From assembly GCA_007449985.2 (NCBI GenBank), contig VIIQ02000581.1, positions 124,001-188,000 on the forward strand: DNA of 64,000 nucleotides. The letters are read 5' to 3'. Source of the DNA: Desmodesmus armatus (lineage: Eukaryota > Chlorophyta > Chlorophyceae > Sphaeropleales > Scenedesmaceae). The notes under the pieces are model-generated. The model did no database searches and was not told the origin of the DNA. It was given only the letters and a program-made list of their open reading frames with translations. Shown one piece after another: positions 1-15,300 of this stretch. Made by a program: the position numbers and the translations under genes. The first letter of the stretch is position 1. Each line of letters opens with the position of its first letter.

Positions 1-1815
<1,815 letters not shown>

Positions 1816-1878
1816 ACACCACGAAGCGCTATTGAATCAGGACCCTCGCACACAATTGAAGTGCGTGGAACTTTTCAA

Positions 1879-1883
1879 TTACA
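1879..1883 (-). terminator. Probable polyadenylation word TGTAA (minus strand)
   Basis: TTACA on the plus strand is TGTAA on the minus strand, the usual volvocalean polyadenylation word. It lies about 225 bp past the stop of the gene ending at 2107. It is only 64 bp before the TrpRS ATG at 1815, so the two genes are packed head-to-tail. The downstream promoter must overlap the 3' end of the upstream gene. Confidence 0.45.
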
Positions 1884-2106
1884 CTGTGAGGGTCAATATG
1901 ATGGGAAGTGAGTGCCGATCGATCTATGTCTCTTCTTGTTACGTGTTCGAAACACTCAATGCAGCATTCATAAGCCCCAAACGTCTAACCAAATGCCTCA
2001 AATACCAATCAATCTTGAAGTATGCTTAACATACCGCACAGAGTCACACCCTGGTGGGGTGGGATGACAGGCTGGACGCGCCACTGCTCAAATGGGCAAC
2101 ATCAGC

Positions 2107-2781
2107 TTACGGCTGCCCGTCCTCAGCATTTTCAGGTGCTTCTTGCAGCACCAGCACATCCCAACCAGCTGCACACAACCCTTGCTGCCACACTTGAGCA
2201 GTAGGCAGCAGCTGCTCTGGAGCATTGCACGTGTACCAGGGCCAGTAAGCCACAGGCTCAACTGCTGCTGCAGTGGCACGTGGAGAACTCACGAACACAG
2301 CCACCGGCCTGTGGCTGTGCTGGGCGGCAGTGATCAGCTGCTGTGCATCATCAGGCAGCTGGACCCTGCGATGCTGCTGCAGTGCAACCTGCACGCACAG
2401 GAACACACCCGGTATACCTGCTGCTTGCGGCTGCCTGGGCTGCTGCTGCTGGGAGCTGGTTGCCATCCGATCTGCAGCAGCCCCATCAGCAGAAGCTCCG
2501 GCTGGCAGGACTGCCACTGGCAGAATGATAGGGCTGTCAGGTACAGCGTACATCACTCGCACCTGCTGCACCTCAAGCTGCTGCTGCTGCTGCTGCACCA
2601 CAGCTGTGTTCTGCAGCAGTCGGGACACTGCAGATGCCACCACATGCATCAAGGGCCTGCTGCCACCCTGCCTTTCCAGCTGTAGCTGCTGGTTCAGTTG
2701 CTGTCGCTGCTGTTGCACCAACGCATCTGTCAGCGACTCTGGCAACCCCAAGCGCCAGCTCTGCCTCTGTGCCTCATCCCC

Positions 2782-2818
<37 letters not shown>

Positions 2819-5800
2819 CGCTGCTCAGAGCTGCTGGCCAGTCCACCACCACCAGCAGCAGCAGCAGCAGCACCGCTACCAGCAGCCGCCTGATAGTCAG
2901 GCTGACGCTGGTTCTCTGCTGGCGCCAGTGCAGCAGCAGCCATTGCTGCTGACGAACACTGCCCGGTCAGCCACAGCAGCTGCATGCAGCACAACAGCCC
3001 AGGACACATACCCAGGCCCTGCACAGCTGCTGCTTCATCGGCACCTGCAGCAGCACACAGCTGCTGCTGCACCTCCCTCTGTACCTGCTCCTGCAGCACC
3101 ACCAGCTGCTGTGTCACCTCTGATAGCCGTGACAGCGCCTGCTGCTGAGCACTGCCGGGGATAGCACCAGCAGCGCCGGCTGCAGCAGCAGTGGCGGCAC
3201 CTGCAGTCATGGCTGCGGCAGGGTGCTGCTGTTGGCTGCTGCCAAGCTCAGAAGCACCAAACCCACTATTTATGGCTGCTGCTGAAGCAGCAGGGCTAGG
3301 GATGCAGTGCGTGCTGCTGACACACAGCAGCAACGCAACCCGCAACAGCAGCAGCACCTGCAGGCTGCTGCTGTAAAGGTCGTGGTCCGTTGACACGGAA
3401 AGCCCCAAGCCAAGACTGTGCTGCTGCTGCTGCCGCTGCTGCTGCTGGGGGTGCTGCTGCTGTGTGCACAAGGCCAGTGCATGAGCTGCCAGTCCCAGCA
3501 TTGCTGCAGGCAGGACAGCCCTCTCCGCACTGTTGCCTGCTGCAGACGGCATCAGCGCCAAATGCAGTGCTGCCTCAACAAGGTGCCCCAGCTGCTGCCA
3601 CTGCTGATGCTGGTCCTGCCTTCTGTCAGCACTACTGCCGTGCCCTACATCCGCACCCTGCTGCTGAGCCGCTGCCGCTGCTGGCTGTGCTGCAGGGAGT
3701 GCCGTGCTGAGCTGCAGCAGCCTGATTGCAGCTGCCTGCAGCAGCTGCGGCTGATGGAACCCAAGCCGCTGGTACCCCACCACCACCCCTGCCAGCTGCG
3801 CAGGTGTGAAGCTGCCGACCTTACCCTCGGCCGCCACTGCACCCAAGTGGCCCAGCAACAAGGGGTTGATGTAGGCCAGCTGGTGGAAGGAATCCAGTAG
3901 GGTTGCCAGCTGATCTGGTGAGAGCTGGGCTGCCTTGTGCAGCTTGCGGCTGACGATCATTTTAGAGGCTTGGTCCAGCAGCCAGGGGTTCCTGTAGCGC
4001 AGGGCTGCAAGTGCTGCCAGTGTGCTGCTGACCTCAGCTGCTGTGAAGTTGGCCATCTGGTTGAAGGCGGCCCTGTAGTGTGACACGATGGGCAACACAA
4101 GGCGCACATGGCACGGTCAGGGGTGTTAGCTATCAGTAGCATGTACAGCACCGCCCCTGTGCTAGACCCAAGGTCAGACAGCAGCAGACGTACACAGGGG
4201 GTGGTGAAGCTTCTGTGTGCAGCAGATCGTCCCCAGCTGGAGCTTCTTAGAAGGAAGCCCATCGGCTCAACCCGATTAAGCTCAACCCCAAATCCCATCT
4301 TGGCTGAACCACGCAACAACAAGTCATGTTGTGTGCTTTGCCTTCCATGATGTGGGCTGATGTCAAATGATGTGGGCTGATGTCAAACATGCATGTGGGG
4401 CAAGTTGCAGCTGGAATATCCCAAAACCTCACCCCACACCCCATCTCAAACCTACCTTGAGATCTCGTCTAGGTACAGCAGGTCTTGCTGCCCCAGGGTA
4501 GCCAATGCCTCCAGAATAGCCGTGAGGTCTGCTGGCTGCATGGATCCCAGCTTCACCCGGCAGGCCTTGCGCAGGGCAGCCAGCAGAGGTGCTGATGTGA
4601 TGCCTGTTGAGGCACACTGGCTGTAGGCATGTGCAAGGCCTTGACAGCTCAGCTGGCCCACCTGCAGCCAGTCAGTACAGCAGGACATGCAGGATATGGC
4701 GGGGGTTGTGATTGCAGGTGGATACTTTCTACTGGGCAGTACTCTCCACACTTCCAGCCAGTCAGTACAGCAGGACTTGCAGGATATGCAGGTGCTTGAC
4801 AACCAAGTGTTCAATACATAACTGGTCCATATGCTGTGCATGTGAATGAGAGCCCTTCAGTGTGCATTGCGTAGCATCGGCACACCATGCTGCTGACTGC
4901 AGGAGCCCCAGCACACAGGAGTCACGCATGCCAACAATGGTGATGGTAGGAGGGTGGGTGGATGGGGGTGGGGGAGGGGAGGGGGGTGTTGCCGCCCCGC
5001 ACCTGGGTTGCGGCACGTTGGGTGATCCATAGCAGTGCAGGAGGGTCTCTGTGGCCCACACGTGCCATCCCCCACAGCAACAACATGGACTCCTGCCAGC
5101 AGCGAACAGCAACGGGTCCACAATCCAGTGCACAGCAGACAGCAGAGCGGGCAGAGATTATTTAGCTGCACAACCAACCTGTTGTCAAGGCAGGACCCTC
5201 AGCAAGTCCAAGTTTCAAACTGGACCAAGGCTGATGCAGACAGTGGCATGACACATATATAAACATGCCAACATGTACACACAGGCACATGTCTGCACTT
5301 CATACATGCAATAACAGCAAGTTCAGACCGCTGTTGCTCACTTGTGGTCCCAGCAGCTTGATCACTTGCCGGTGCTGCTTCAGGTGCTCACACACAGCCT
5401 TGGACAGCTGGGGCGGGTACAGCTTGAGTGCTGCAAAAGCAGCCACCAGCAGTGCCAGCTGCTGGCCATGCTTGCGCTTGCTGAACTGCAGGGGGCAGCG
5501 TTGCAGGAGGTGCGTGGCTGCACGGTGCAAAGAGGCGGACAGTCAGCAAAGCTCACTCCACAGACAATGGTGCTGTCCAGACAGACAGGGTTGCTACAAT
5601 TTGTGTGCCCACCAGGCCCACAAGGCTCATTGTAGCAAGTGCATTGCAGAGCCCTGCATGGCTGAGACACATCAGTGTCCTGTCAACTGTACGTCAGTAA
5701 CCAGCCTGCCCACACGTGTTGCAGCCAGCTGTGTCACAGCCACTCACCATACACAGCAATCTGCTCCATCAAGCCGGCATGCAGCACTCCAAGGCGGGAA

Positions 5801-6513
5801 AAACCCACCGCCAGCCAGCACAGGCTGCGGAAAGCACACAGAGCCTGTGTGTGCTGCAGCAAGCGCGGCTGTGCTTTCACTGCTGCAGCTGCTGCTTCAC
5901 CAAGCTGAGCCATGAAGGTGGCGTCAAAGTGTCCTGCTGCTGCCAGCGCTCCTGCTATGTTGGAGAGCTGCTGCAGGTCGAGCTTTGACAACAACTGCTG
6001 ATGCATGGCATGCTGCAGGGCAGCTTGCACCTCTGGGCTGCTGTAGGGACGAATCTGCATCGCAGTGTGGCCAGGAAACCAGTAAGGAGGTGTGTGCAAG
6101 GCAAGTGAGAGAATCACCTCGCAAAAGCAGAGATGCCATCGCCAGCTCACTTTAGAGAGACTAGCTGGGCCATCTGACAGCTCCATAGGGGCATAGTGGC
6201 ACAAAGCACGCAGCACCATCGCTGCCTCGCGGCCTGCCCCAGGGTGTCCAGGTGCAGCACTGCTAGAGACATTGGGCTGGCCATCGTGGTCGGCAGGGGG
6301 ACTGCTGCTGCTGGATGCATGGTACTCCTGACCAGCTTCTTCTGCCAGGTGATTTTGGATGGAGGCTCTGGTTATGGCTGCTGGGGTTGAGGCTCCTGCT
6401 ACGGGCGCTTTGCGGGAGACAGAGGGGCAATGACTGCAGGTGCCTCTGCAACTGCTGCGGACTGTTGATCCTGGGGAGTGGGCACATAGCATGCAAATAG
6501 AGTATCTCAACAA
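2107..6513 (-). CDS. Alpha-helical-repeat protein with polyQ tract and divergent RAP-like C-terminus (OPR/FASTK-like)
   Basis: Probable organelle RNA-binding factor, by family resemblance only. Exons (minus): 6513-6151, 6054-5748, 5517-5342, 5092-5003, 4661-4456 and 4072-2107. All five junctions are GT-AG and phase-consistent, giving about 1035 residues; the first exon's start is uncertain. Repeated helical pairs of about 35-40 residues recur, for example LDLQQLSNIAGALAAAGHF, then a block starting ESMLLLWGMARVGHRD, ADLTAILEALATLG, AAEVSSTLAALAALRYRNP and AQLAGVVVGYQRLGFHQP. This is the pattern of octotricopeptide/FAST-like algal proteins. A long low-complexity region rich in Q, A, S and H follows, with a run of about 12 Q near 2790-2820. 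The last 60 residues (RPVAVFVSS ... QGLCAAGWDVLVLQE) resemble the strand-helix core of a RAP domain but lack its usual DG and YEW signatures. It could also be a generic ARM-type scaffold. Its TGTAA word is at 1879. Confidence 0.65.
2787..2818. repeat. CTG/CAG microsatellite encoding the polyQ run
   Basis: Near-pure CTG repeat on the plus strand. The minus-strand gene reads it as CAG, giving about 12 consecutive glutamines. Shorter interrupted CTG stretches occur across 2580-3480 within the same exon. Confidence 0.85.
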
Positions 6514-6833
6514 CCCGGCAGCAACCCGTAGTGAAAGTGATTATTCTGCAGTTGACGGATCTGATCAGGCAAAATCTAGTTCATGAGCATGTCTACCCTT
6601 CGGATGCTGCCCAGACAGGTGCCACATAACCCAGCAAGTACCTTGGGATCACTTCTGCATGTGCGGGTGCCTGAGTTGAACACAGATGACTAACGAATGA
6701 TACAAACCCCACCTGTCACGCTCTCCAAGGTTGTGAATAGCTCCTTTACCTTGTCAATTGCTGGGATCAAAACTTATTCTTTGAGTTGCAGCATGATGTT
6801 CGGAAGCTGTATCCTAGTCTCAGCAACTGCAAG
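6514..6833. promoter_or_regulatory. Intergenic region between divergent genes (probable bidirectional promoter)
   Basis: This 320 bp separates the first visible coding exon of the minus-strand helical-repeat gene from the first supported coding exon of the plus-strand CFAP74-like gene. No open frame in it is convincing. A possible 3' splice site (GTTGCAG, ending at 6791) precedes an open frame that joins the CFAP74 reading frame, so a short 5' exon of that gene may lie here. No clear TATA box was seen. Confidence 0.45.
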
Positions 6834-9800
6834 ATGCAGATGCAGCAGCAGCAGAGTCCATCAGATGCGCCAGATAGCCCTCAACCCCGTCTCCCTAGCA
6901 GCCCTGCAAAGCAATCAGTCGGCAAATATGGCAGTCCAAAGGTCCGGAAAGCCTTGGCGGGGCAGCTTAGCGCTCCTGGGCAGTCGCCCAGGTCATCTCC
7001 TGCAGCCTGCTCACCACGAGTGAAGCTCACAGTCGCCCAGTATCAGTCGGCCAGTGCTGATGCGCTGCAATCTGAGGTGCAGCATGTCCAGCACGCCCTG
7101 TGTGACTGCCAAGCTGCATACAGCAAGGCCCTGGCAGATGTCAACAGGAGCACAGCTCGGATACAGCAGCTGGAGCAGCAGGTCAAGTGAGTAATCTGCG
7201 CAATTGTGTGGTGTGTTTGCGCATGTACCTGTTTGCAGTTGACACTTTTTTGCATGCATGATGGCAACACAGGAGCAAAAGTGCTGCTAGCATGCTGCTG
7301 TGCACCCAGGTCCCTGCAGGAAGAGGATGCTGTGCTGTCAGGCAAGATCCCTCTGCCGGTGAATCGGCTGTGCCGAGTGCGGCAGTGGCTGTCGGAAAAA
7401 GTGACAGCCCTGGATGCCGAGCAGGCTGCTCTGGAAGGCAAGCAGATGGTGCGTGCACCAGCTGGTTGGCAGGGACGCAGTTCATTGGTTGAATGCTACA
7501 TGGCTGTTGTGCTCTGCCAGCTGGGGCAGAGCAGCTGCTCGCAACAACACCTCCATACATGATATGTGGCCATATCCCAATTCACCCGTTGTCATGATAT
7601 ATAGTCAGCACCACTGCATTCCAGAGTGGACTGAAGCGGGAGGTGTCTTGCCGTGTGCGTATGTGGATGTGTAAACCCCCAGGCACTGTTGAAGGCAGAG
7701 TCTAAGCTGCGGTCACAAGAGACGGAGGCAAGCCTGCTTGAGGAGACAGCAAGCAACCTGAACACATCCGCAGCAGCGGATGAAGCAGTGTCCACACACA
7801 GAGCTGCTGAGAAGCATGACAGGGAGGTAGCGGCAGCGCGGCGGCAGCTGGCACTGATGGCAGCACATCAACAGCATGAGCAGCAGCGTGCATCAGCAGA
7901 GGACCTGGCCGCTGAGCAGCGCAGCAGGTAAGGGTGAAAGCATGAACGTAGCTGCTGCCATAGCTGCATACCACTGCTGCTCGCAACTGTGGCACCAAGC
8001 CAGCAGCTGGCGCGGCCATCTCATAGTAAGGCAGGCATGCCCAGCTTGCCAATGGGGATGCAGTCGATCAATTGCTACGAGCAAAATTCTGTCCAACCTC
8101 AAAGTGCGACCAACAACATGTGGTATCGTGGTCTTTAATTCCTCAACTGCGTATTCCTGAGGTCTGTTGTGTTCCTACAGGACGGCAGTACAGTGTCAGA
8201 GCCTTGCGCGGGAGCGTCTGTCAGCCAGCCAAGCCGCCATCAGGTCTGCTGCAGCAGCAGCGGCTGAGGCAGTGGCAGGTCAGCACTCACGCCAGTTGGA
8301 GTCTCTAATGCAGTTGAAGGCCAAGGTTGACGAGGTCCGGCAGTGCACTGCCAAGAATGCAGAGAAAGCAAGGTGCGCCTTGCCTGCGAAACCGCAGCAT
8401 GCTAGCAACGCAGTAGCTGCTACTATGGCTTGCTGCTCCACTGGAGCACTCCTGGTGGGAGCGAGCAGCTAGCGGTGGGCTGGAGATGGTGCTGCCTGCT
8501 GGCGCTCAGCACAGCTTGTGTGTTTCTGTCTCAGCACGCAGGGCATTTGACTGAGTGCAGTGCTGTGTGTTGTGCTCGTGGTGCTGTGCAGGCAGCTGCG
8601 CAAACTCAAGAGGGAGCAGGAGCGAAGGGAGTTTGAGGCCCTGCAGGAGCAGGGGCTCAACCCTTATGAGATCTACAGGGTGCGGGATGCTGAGGCAGCA
8701 GCGTTGCAGGCCGCAGCACAGCAGGCGGCCAGGCAGAAACAGCGGAAGGCAGAGATTGCAGCAGCACTGGCAGCAGAAGACAAGGCACACAGAAGGCAAA
8801 TTGCCAAGCAGGAGTTTGACCGGCAGGTGCGTCACATGCCTAGGGCAGAGCTTCATGAACAAGACAGCATAACCACATGTGTGCAGACAGCAGCGAGCCT
8901 ACAGGATCCAGACCACTTGGTGTATCGCCTCCGCAGTAGTTGCAGGCTTGATGCCAGCTTTGGGGGCGGGGTACATGGCAGGCTTTTTTGGTGTGCTGAC
9001 CCAAGCACGAGCCCTGTGTCATGCCATTGTGCTGACCCTCACCAGGTGGAGGAGGATTACCAGCGGCAGATGGGCATCACAGCTCAGCAACAGCGCACAG
9101 ACGCCTACATGCGCAGCCACACGCTGACGCATCAAGCAGTCCTGAACCCCACCAGCCGGGTCCCTGTGTACCCCTCAGAGGCTGTGCTGGTGAAGCCTGT
9201 GGCCTTTGGCCTGGGCAGGGCCAGCCCTGAGGCTGTAGGGAAAGTGGCAGCCAGGCATGCAGCAGGCTCAGTGGACCTGCAGGACTGCCCCTTGCTGCCC
9301 AGCAAGTACAGGTGTGTGCCGTCTTAGTGCTGCAGTGAGTGCTGTACACTATCCTATGTTTTGAATAGCAGACATGCCTTGCTGGTATAGTTAATCTTGG
9401 GGTTGCTGCTGGTCTCAACTTGCATGCTGAGAGGGTGAAGAGGCTATCTGCAGCCTGTGTCCTCCCGCCAAAAAACTTAGCCAGTCAGATTCGCAGCAGA
9501 CATGACAGGGTGCCTGGGATGTGCCTGCTGCATTGTTGCTGTGCATGTGCCCCGAAGGTCCGGCAGCAGTTCCACACTAGCAGGCAGGCCACAGCAGCAG
9601 GGTGGGTGGGACACAGCACACGACCATGTTGACGACACACCGCTTGCAGACAACGCCAGTGGCAGTGATGCAGAAGGATCTCTCGTCAGTAATGAAGATG
9701 CAGACAGTGAGGAGGCCAGGGATGTGGATCATCCAGTGGATGGCCCCAGCAGCAGCAGCAGCAACGGTGGGGGCTTTGGGGGTGTGGGTGCAGATGGAGG

Positions 9801-12800
9801 CAGTGGCAGCAGCCCGGCCCACAGACGGGGCCGGCAGAAGCAGCTGCAAGTGGCAAAGCTGAGCAAGTTTGAGGCTGGACGGATGGAGCAGGCCAAACAG
9901 CGCCACAAACAACAGATTGCACGGCCAAAGGTGGGTCCACAGTCACAGAGAGAGTGATTGGCTCATAGAAGCTGGGCAAACCATGAGGGAGCCTGAGTCT
10001 GATGGGCAGGTGCTGTCCTGGGCACTGTGGTATGTCGAGCGGGTGCCTCCTCACTTTGCACGAGGCACTGTTGACAGCCGCCGTCCCCCGTAGTTCAGTG
10101 TAGCTCGTTGCCAGCTGAACTGGTTGCTTAAGATGTCCTGACTCAGTTGCCTCTCCCACCAAGCACATCGGCAGACCAGGCTAGTCTGAGGTTGTACTAT
10201 GAGGTTGTAGCAGTCATCAGCATGCTTGCCTGACCCTCTTGCCTGCTGTTGGGTCTTGGGTGCTGGGATAAATGCAGGCTGCTTTTGGACGGGTGTTTGC
10301 TGGTGATGCCTTCATCTCTGACCCCCCAGCCATTGTGTTCAAGGACTTTGTTCCCGGCCAGACATACAAGGCAACAGTGCAGCTGATCAACAGGAGTTTC
10401 ACGGGCAGCAGCATACGACTGCTGGAGGTGCCAACTGAGGTAGGTGACATAGTTTGCCAGGCTGGCTGGCGGGAGGGGGTGGAAAGGCTTTGAAGCCATC
10501 ACCGGCATCATGCCATCATGATGATCATGATCTCCACGGCGCAGAGGCCGTGTTTGCAACTTGTGTCACACAGTGCTGCATTGTTGTTCTTCAGCCAGCT
10601 CAGCAAGCCTCACATGCCATGCTGAAGGTGTTGCTGGGGTTGCTGGAATGTCTGCTTTATCATCGCCATCATAGCTGTGAGGGTATGCTGCAGCTGTGGT
10701 AGAAGCAGCTGGCTCATGCATGTCTGCTGCAAGGCACTTGACTGCTGATCGGCACCATGATTGCTGACAGGTGATGCATGTGCTGGAGCTTGACATGCCC
10801 CCATCTGGCTGTCTGGCGCCTGGCGCCTGTGCCACACTCAAGGTCACATTCAAGCCTGTGGTGAGTCCAGACAGCAAACACACAGCTCCACTGGTGCTTG
10901 TCCTTCAGGGAGCACAGGGCTGAACAGGAACTGAGCGTCATGATGCACATGTACACCAGTCAGAGCGTCACAGCAGAATCCTTTGTGTGACCATTAAGAT
11001 GGGCCTGGCAGTGTGCAGCCGACTACTGTGGTGGCATTAATGGAGGGAGCCGCCTGAGGCAAACATACCCGACTGTATGAATACAACTGCACGCCTGGCT
11101 CTGTTGCTGAAGCTGCTCCAGCTGCCTAACACCAGGCTTTCCTGGCTGCACAGAAGTGCAAGTACCCTTGTGGGGCCATTGGCAGGGCTCCACCCTTGCT
11201 GTCTCATCATCCCTCTTCCAAACCCCGCATGTGTGTCGTTGCTTTCCAGGCTGACGAGCCCCTGGAGGCTTCCCTACCCTTGCTGGCTGACAGTGGCCCC
11301 CTCAGCCTGCCCTTCAGGGCCCTGGTACGCCAGGCCCTGCCCAGCATTGATCCCAGCCCGGCAGTGTCTCTGGATGGGCGGGCAGGGGGTGTCATGCTGG
11401 GGGCCTCAGGCCACACTACCGTCACCATCAGCAACGCTGGAGTCCTGTCCATGCTGTACTCAGTCAAGGTGAACCCTGCAGCTTGAACTGTTTCCCAGCC
11501 CCTGTGTGTATGGTGACGAAAGAGCTGCCAAGTCTACTGTCATCGTTGTCCGGGGTGGTCTTTTTGAAGTGCCGTTGCCAGCAAGCCATTCTGTACTGTA
11601 GCATACAGCCACCAAGTACAGCCTTGTCTGCAAGCCTCACCGGCCCCATCAATCTTACCCCGCGGCGTTCACATCTGGTTGTACCTGCCCCCACAAGGCC
11701 TAGGCTGTCCAGCTAGCACCAACAGTGTTGCATCGCCCAGGAGTTGACTAAATGGCACTGTGCCATGTGCTGCCCTGTACTGTACTGTACTGCCCTGTAC
11801 TGTGCTGTACTGTACTGTGCTGTACTGTGCTGTACTGTGGCATGTCAGGTGACTGGTCCCCTTGCTGCCACCACGGAGTATGATGAGCCAGCTGGTGCTG
11901 TGCCCCCCGCTGATGCCAGTGAGGCAGACCTGGCTGAGCTGCAGGCTCAGGCCTGGGCAGCTGCCAGCCTGTCTGTTGCTGGGGTCAGGGTCCAGGGCAT
12001 GAAGGGCCGGGTGCAGGGCTATGGCTCGTGCAGCTTCAGGGTGGAGTTCACACCAAGGGTGCCAGGTGAGAAGTCATGCGGCTGCATGCACACTGGATCT
12101 TGTGAGTGATGGGGCCCAGCTGCAGTGCCTGCAAGCTAGCTAAGGTTATGATGAAGGAATGAACCTGAGCACATGTGTGTAGTCCCACATGGCACTCTGC
12201 AGGTCTGTACATGTGAAATAGCACCTTGGGGTCGCTTTGATAGACGGCACACGTTGAGGTGCAGGTGTTGACTTGGTTGGCCATAGCTGGCGTTAGCGCC
12301 AAGACGACAGCACCATGGACTGCTCATTGTTGGTGAATTGAGCGTCCCTTCAGTGCATTCTACACCCCTTAACTACAATCAAGTGCGGCCATGTGTGCAT
12401 CCTGCTGCCACAGCGCCGTGGCAGGCAGCTTCAGTATCACCTGTTCACCTGGCTGGTTGCTGGCCTTGCAGGTCCTGTTGAAGTTCCTGTGCTGGTGTCC
12501 TTCAGTGCTCCAGACAGCAAGGGGCTGGCCATACCACCCATAGCACTGACCCTCACAGCTACTGGCAAGGAGCTGCCGGTGTCCACCCTCACTCCACTGG
12601 TCGACTTCAAGTGAGTTTGACTGGCCTTGAATGTTGTCCTGGGCTTGGCAGCTGTGGCCCTCCGGCTGTCACAGCAGAGGCCCGATGATGCGGGGGAGGG
12701 TGCATTTGGAGGATCTATCATAGATCACGACCCGAATGATAGTCGGGTGACATGAATGGGTGGTCAGGCAGGGCCCTGACCACCCATGGCGATGGGGAGG

Positions 12801-15244
12801 CTACCCGTGCAGAATGCCTACAGCTGCCTCCGTGCTGACAGTGCTTCATCAAGTCACGTGCATGATCAGCCGTAACCACCAACAGCCCCTATCAGCAGCT
12901 AATACCTTGTTTGGCCTTTCATCTGCGATGCAGGTGTGTGATGTTCGGGCAGTCCTATGCGGCCCCTCTGCTGCTTGCTAACGCCGGCAAGTCAGCCATG
13001 AAGGTGCTGGTGGCTGCAAGGCCTGAGCTGGCGGAGTGGATCACCTTCACCCCAGACTTTGGCTTCATCCAGGTGAAATCACATGGGGGTGCTGGTGGAG
13101 TGGGTGGGCGGGTGGGGGGGGTTGGTGGGTGTTCCAGTGTTGCAAGGGGGCCTGTGTCATATATGCATCCACCTGCATGCCACGTGGTGCTGCGCATGCG
13201 CATGAACAGCTTGGCAGAGTGGGCATGTGCCGTGTGTGAGCTGGGAATAGTGTAATCTAACAGCACTGCGGGGGGCGTCATGTCTCTGTTGCTGTTTGCC
13301 CTGCAGGCGTCCGACACCTTGGCGGTCAGTGTTGCATTGAAGGCCACACCAGACATGACACACAAGCTTGCCAAGTACTTGGTTCCTCAGCAGCAGGTGT
13401 GACACAGGAGCTGGCCGTCAAGCACACCGCGGTGTTGTCAACAATGTCAGCCTTGAACTTACAGTGCCGGGCACCAAGCGCCCACTCCCCGCAACACACA
13501 GGAGCAACTTGCCGGTCGTGAGGCCATTGTTGACATGTTCACATGCATACATGACACCATCAGGCCCTGAGACCCTGAGGGTGCGGTGGCATCTCAGAGT
13601 GCTCTAAGCTTGCAGTGCTGCCGCATCAGCTGACCCTCTCTTTTCTTGTCTGCAAAAACTGTGATGGGTGTGTGCTTGGGCAGGACTCCTTTGAGATCCC
13701 TGTGCAAGTCAACGTGCCAGGCCAGCCGCTCCCACTGCCAGTGAAGATCCGCCTTCAAGCCACCACAAGCGACATCATCTTGAGCCTTAAAACCCTGGAC
13801 TTTGGCAGGGTGCCCTTGACAGAGTGCAGTGGAGTGCACATCACCATCAGCAACCCATCGGCCCTGCCGCAGTGTTTCTCCTTTGGTGCCAAGCTGCCCA
13901 TGGGACTGCGCCTCAGCCCCAACTCAGGTGCGGCACCGACACTGCGGCACCCTCAGCAACTGAGCAGCCAACCGTTGGTGTAATACATGCCCCTGCAATC
14001 TCAACCATGTTTTTTGAGCACAGCTGTAGCCCTGAAAGCACCGACAGCCGCCTCTGCCCTTGATGTGGTCGTGGAGTTCAATGCGGCTGTTGATTAGTTG
14101 GTCCTTCTGCATCACTGTTGTGGTTTTGCTGCAGGGTATGGCAGGGTGCTGCCGCATCAGTCTGTGAAGGTGCTGGCCACCTTCCAGCCCCCCATACCGG
14201 GCCTGCAGTACTTTGACATCGGCTGCAGGACACTGTCTGGGCGGCTGTTCAGGCTGGAGGGGAAGTGTGAGGGCCTGCAGCCTGAGGTCACTCTGTCACA
14301 CAATGTCATCAAGGTGTGGAGGTGTTTGGAGTTGCAGCTGTCATGCAGATGCAGCTTTCGCCTGCCATGCCCATGCGCAAGTGCTGGCATGTTTGTTATG
14401 CGTGTCGCTCGCCCCAGCCAACACCAGCACACTGCCCTGATTCCAATCTAGGCTAGCATAATGAGGATCCAGTGTGGCAAGGGCCAGTCCAGCTGTAACC
14501 ATCAGTTTGTTGTGCCTGCAGTTCCCCGCCACTGCTTGCGAGGACAGCAGCAGCGCGTCCTTGATCATCCGCAACAGCAGCGCCGACGGCAGCCGGCTGT
14601 TTGAGTTTGGGGTCCCTCGAGGCAGTTTCCTCAAGGTAAGCGGTCAGGGTTGGTGACTAATCGTACTACATCCAGTCACTACGTCCAATCACCACAGGAC
14701 AGGGGCTGGGCGTGGATGGGTCACTGACACACGATGCAGACAGCAGACGGGCTTGCATGCCAGTGTTTTCACAGGACACTGTGCTTGACACACCCTATAC
14801 ATGCCTAGTTGTAGGGTGCACGGCCCGCATGTGAACACATCTGCAGATGCAGCGATTGTTGATGATTTGGTCCCAACATGACCCCCGTGCAGGACTCAGC
14901 TGCCAGCAGGGATGGTTCAGGTGCAGGATGCGTTTGCCAGCAGGGCTTTATCAGGATTGTGCTGATCTCTCTGTGTGTCAAACCTTGCAGGTCACGCCTC
15001 GCGTGGGGCTGTTGGCGCCTCAGACCAGCATGCGTGTGCAGGTGGACTTCTCTCCCCCAGCGCTGCCGCACCCTGCACCAGCAGCCGCAGCAGCGGGAGC
15101 ACCCTCAACCACACCGGCAGGGCAGCCAGCAGCTCTGCCTGCAAGTGGCTCGGCTTCAAGTGCAGCGGCAGCAAGCAGCGGGCAGGTACCTGCGGCCGAT
15201 CTGGGCACCGCAGATGCCATGCAGCAGGGTGAGGTCGATGCAGC

Positions 15245-15300
<56 letters not shown>

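Noticed and set aside
2273..3164. Long plus-strand frames opposite the helical-repeat gene
   Set aside because: Low-complexity shadows of the CAG/CTG-rich terminal exon.
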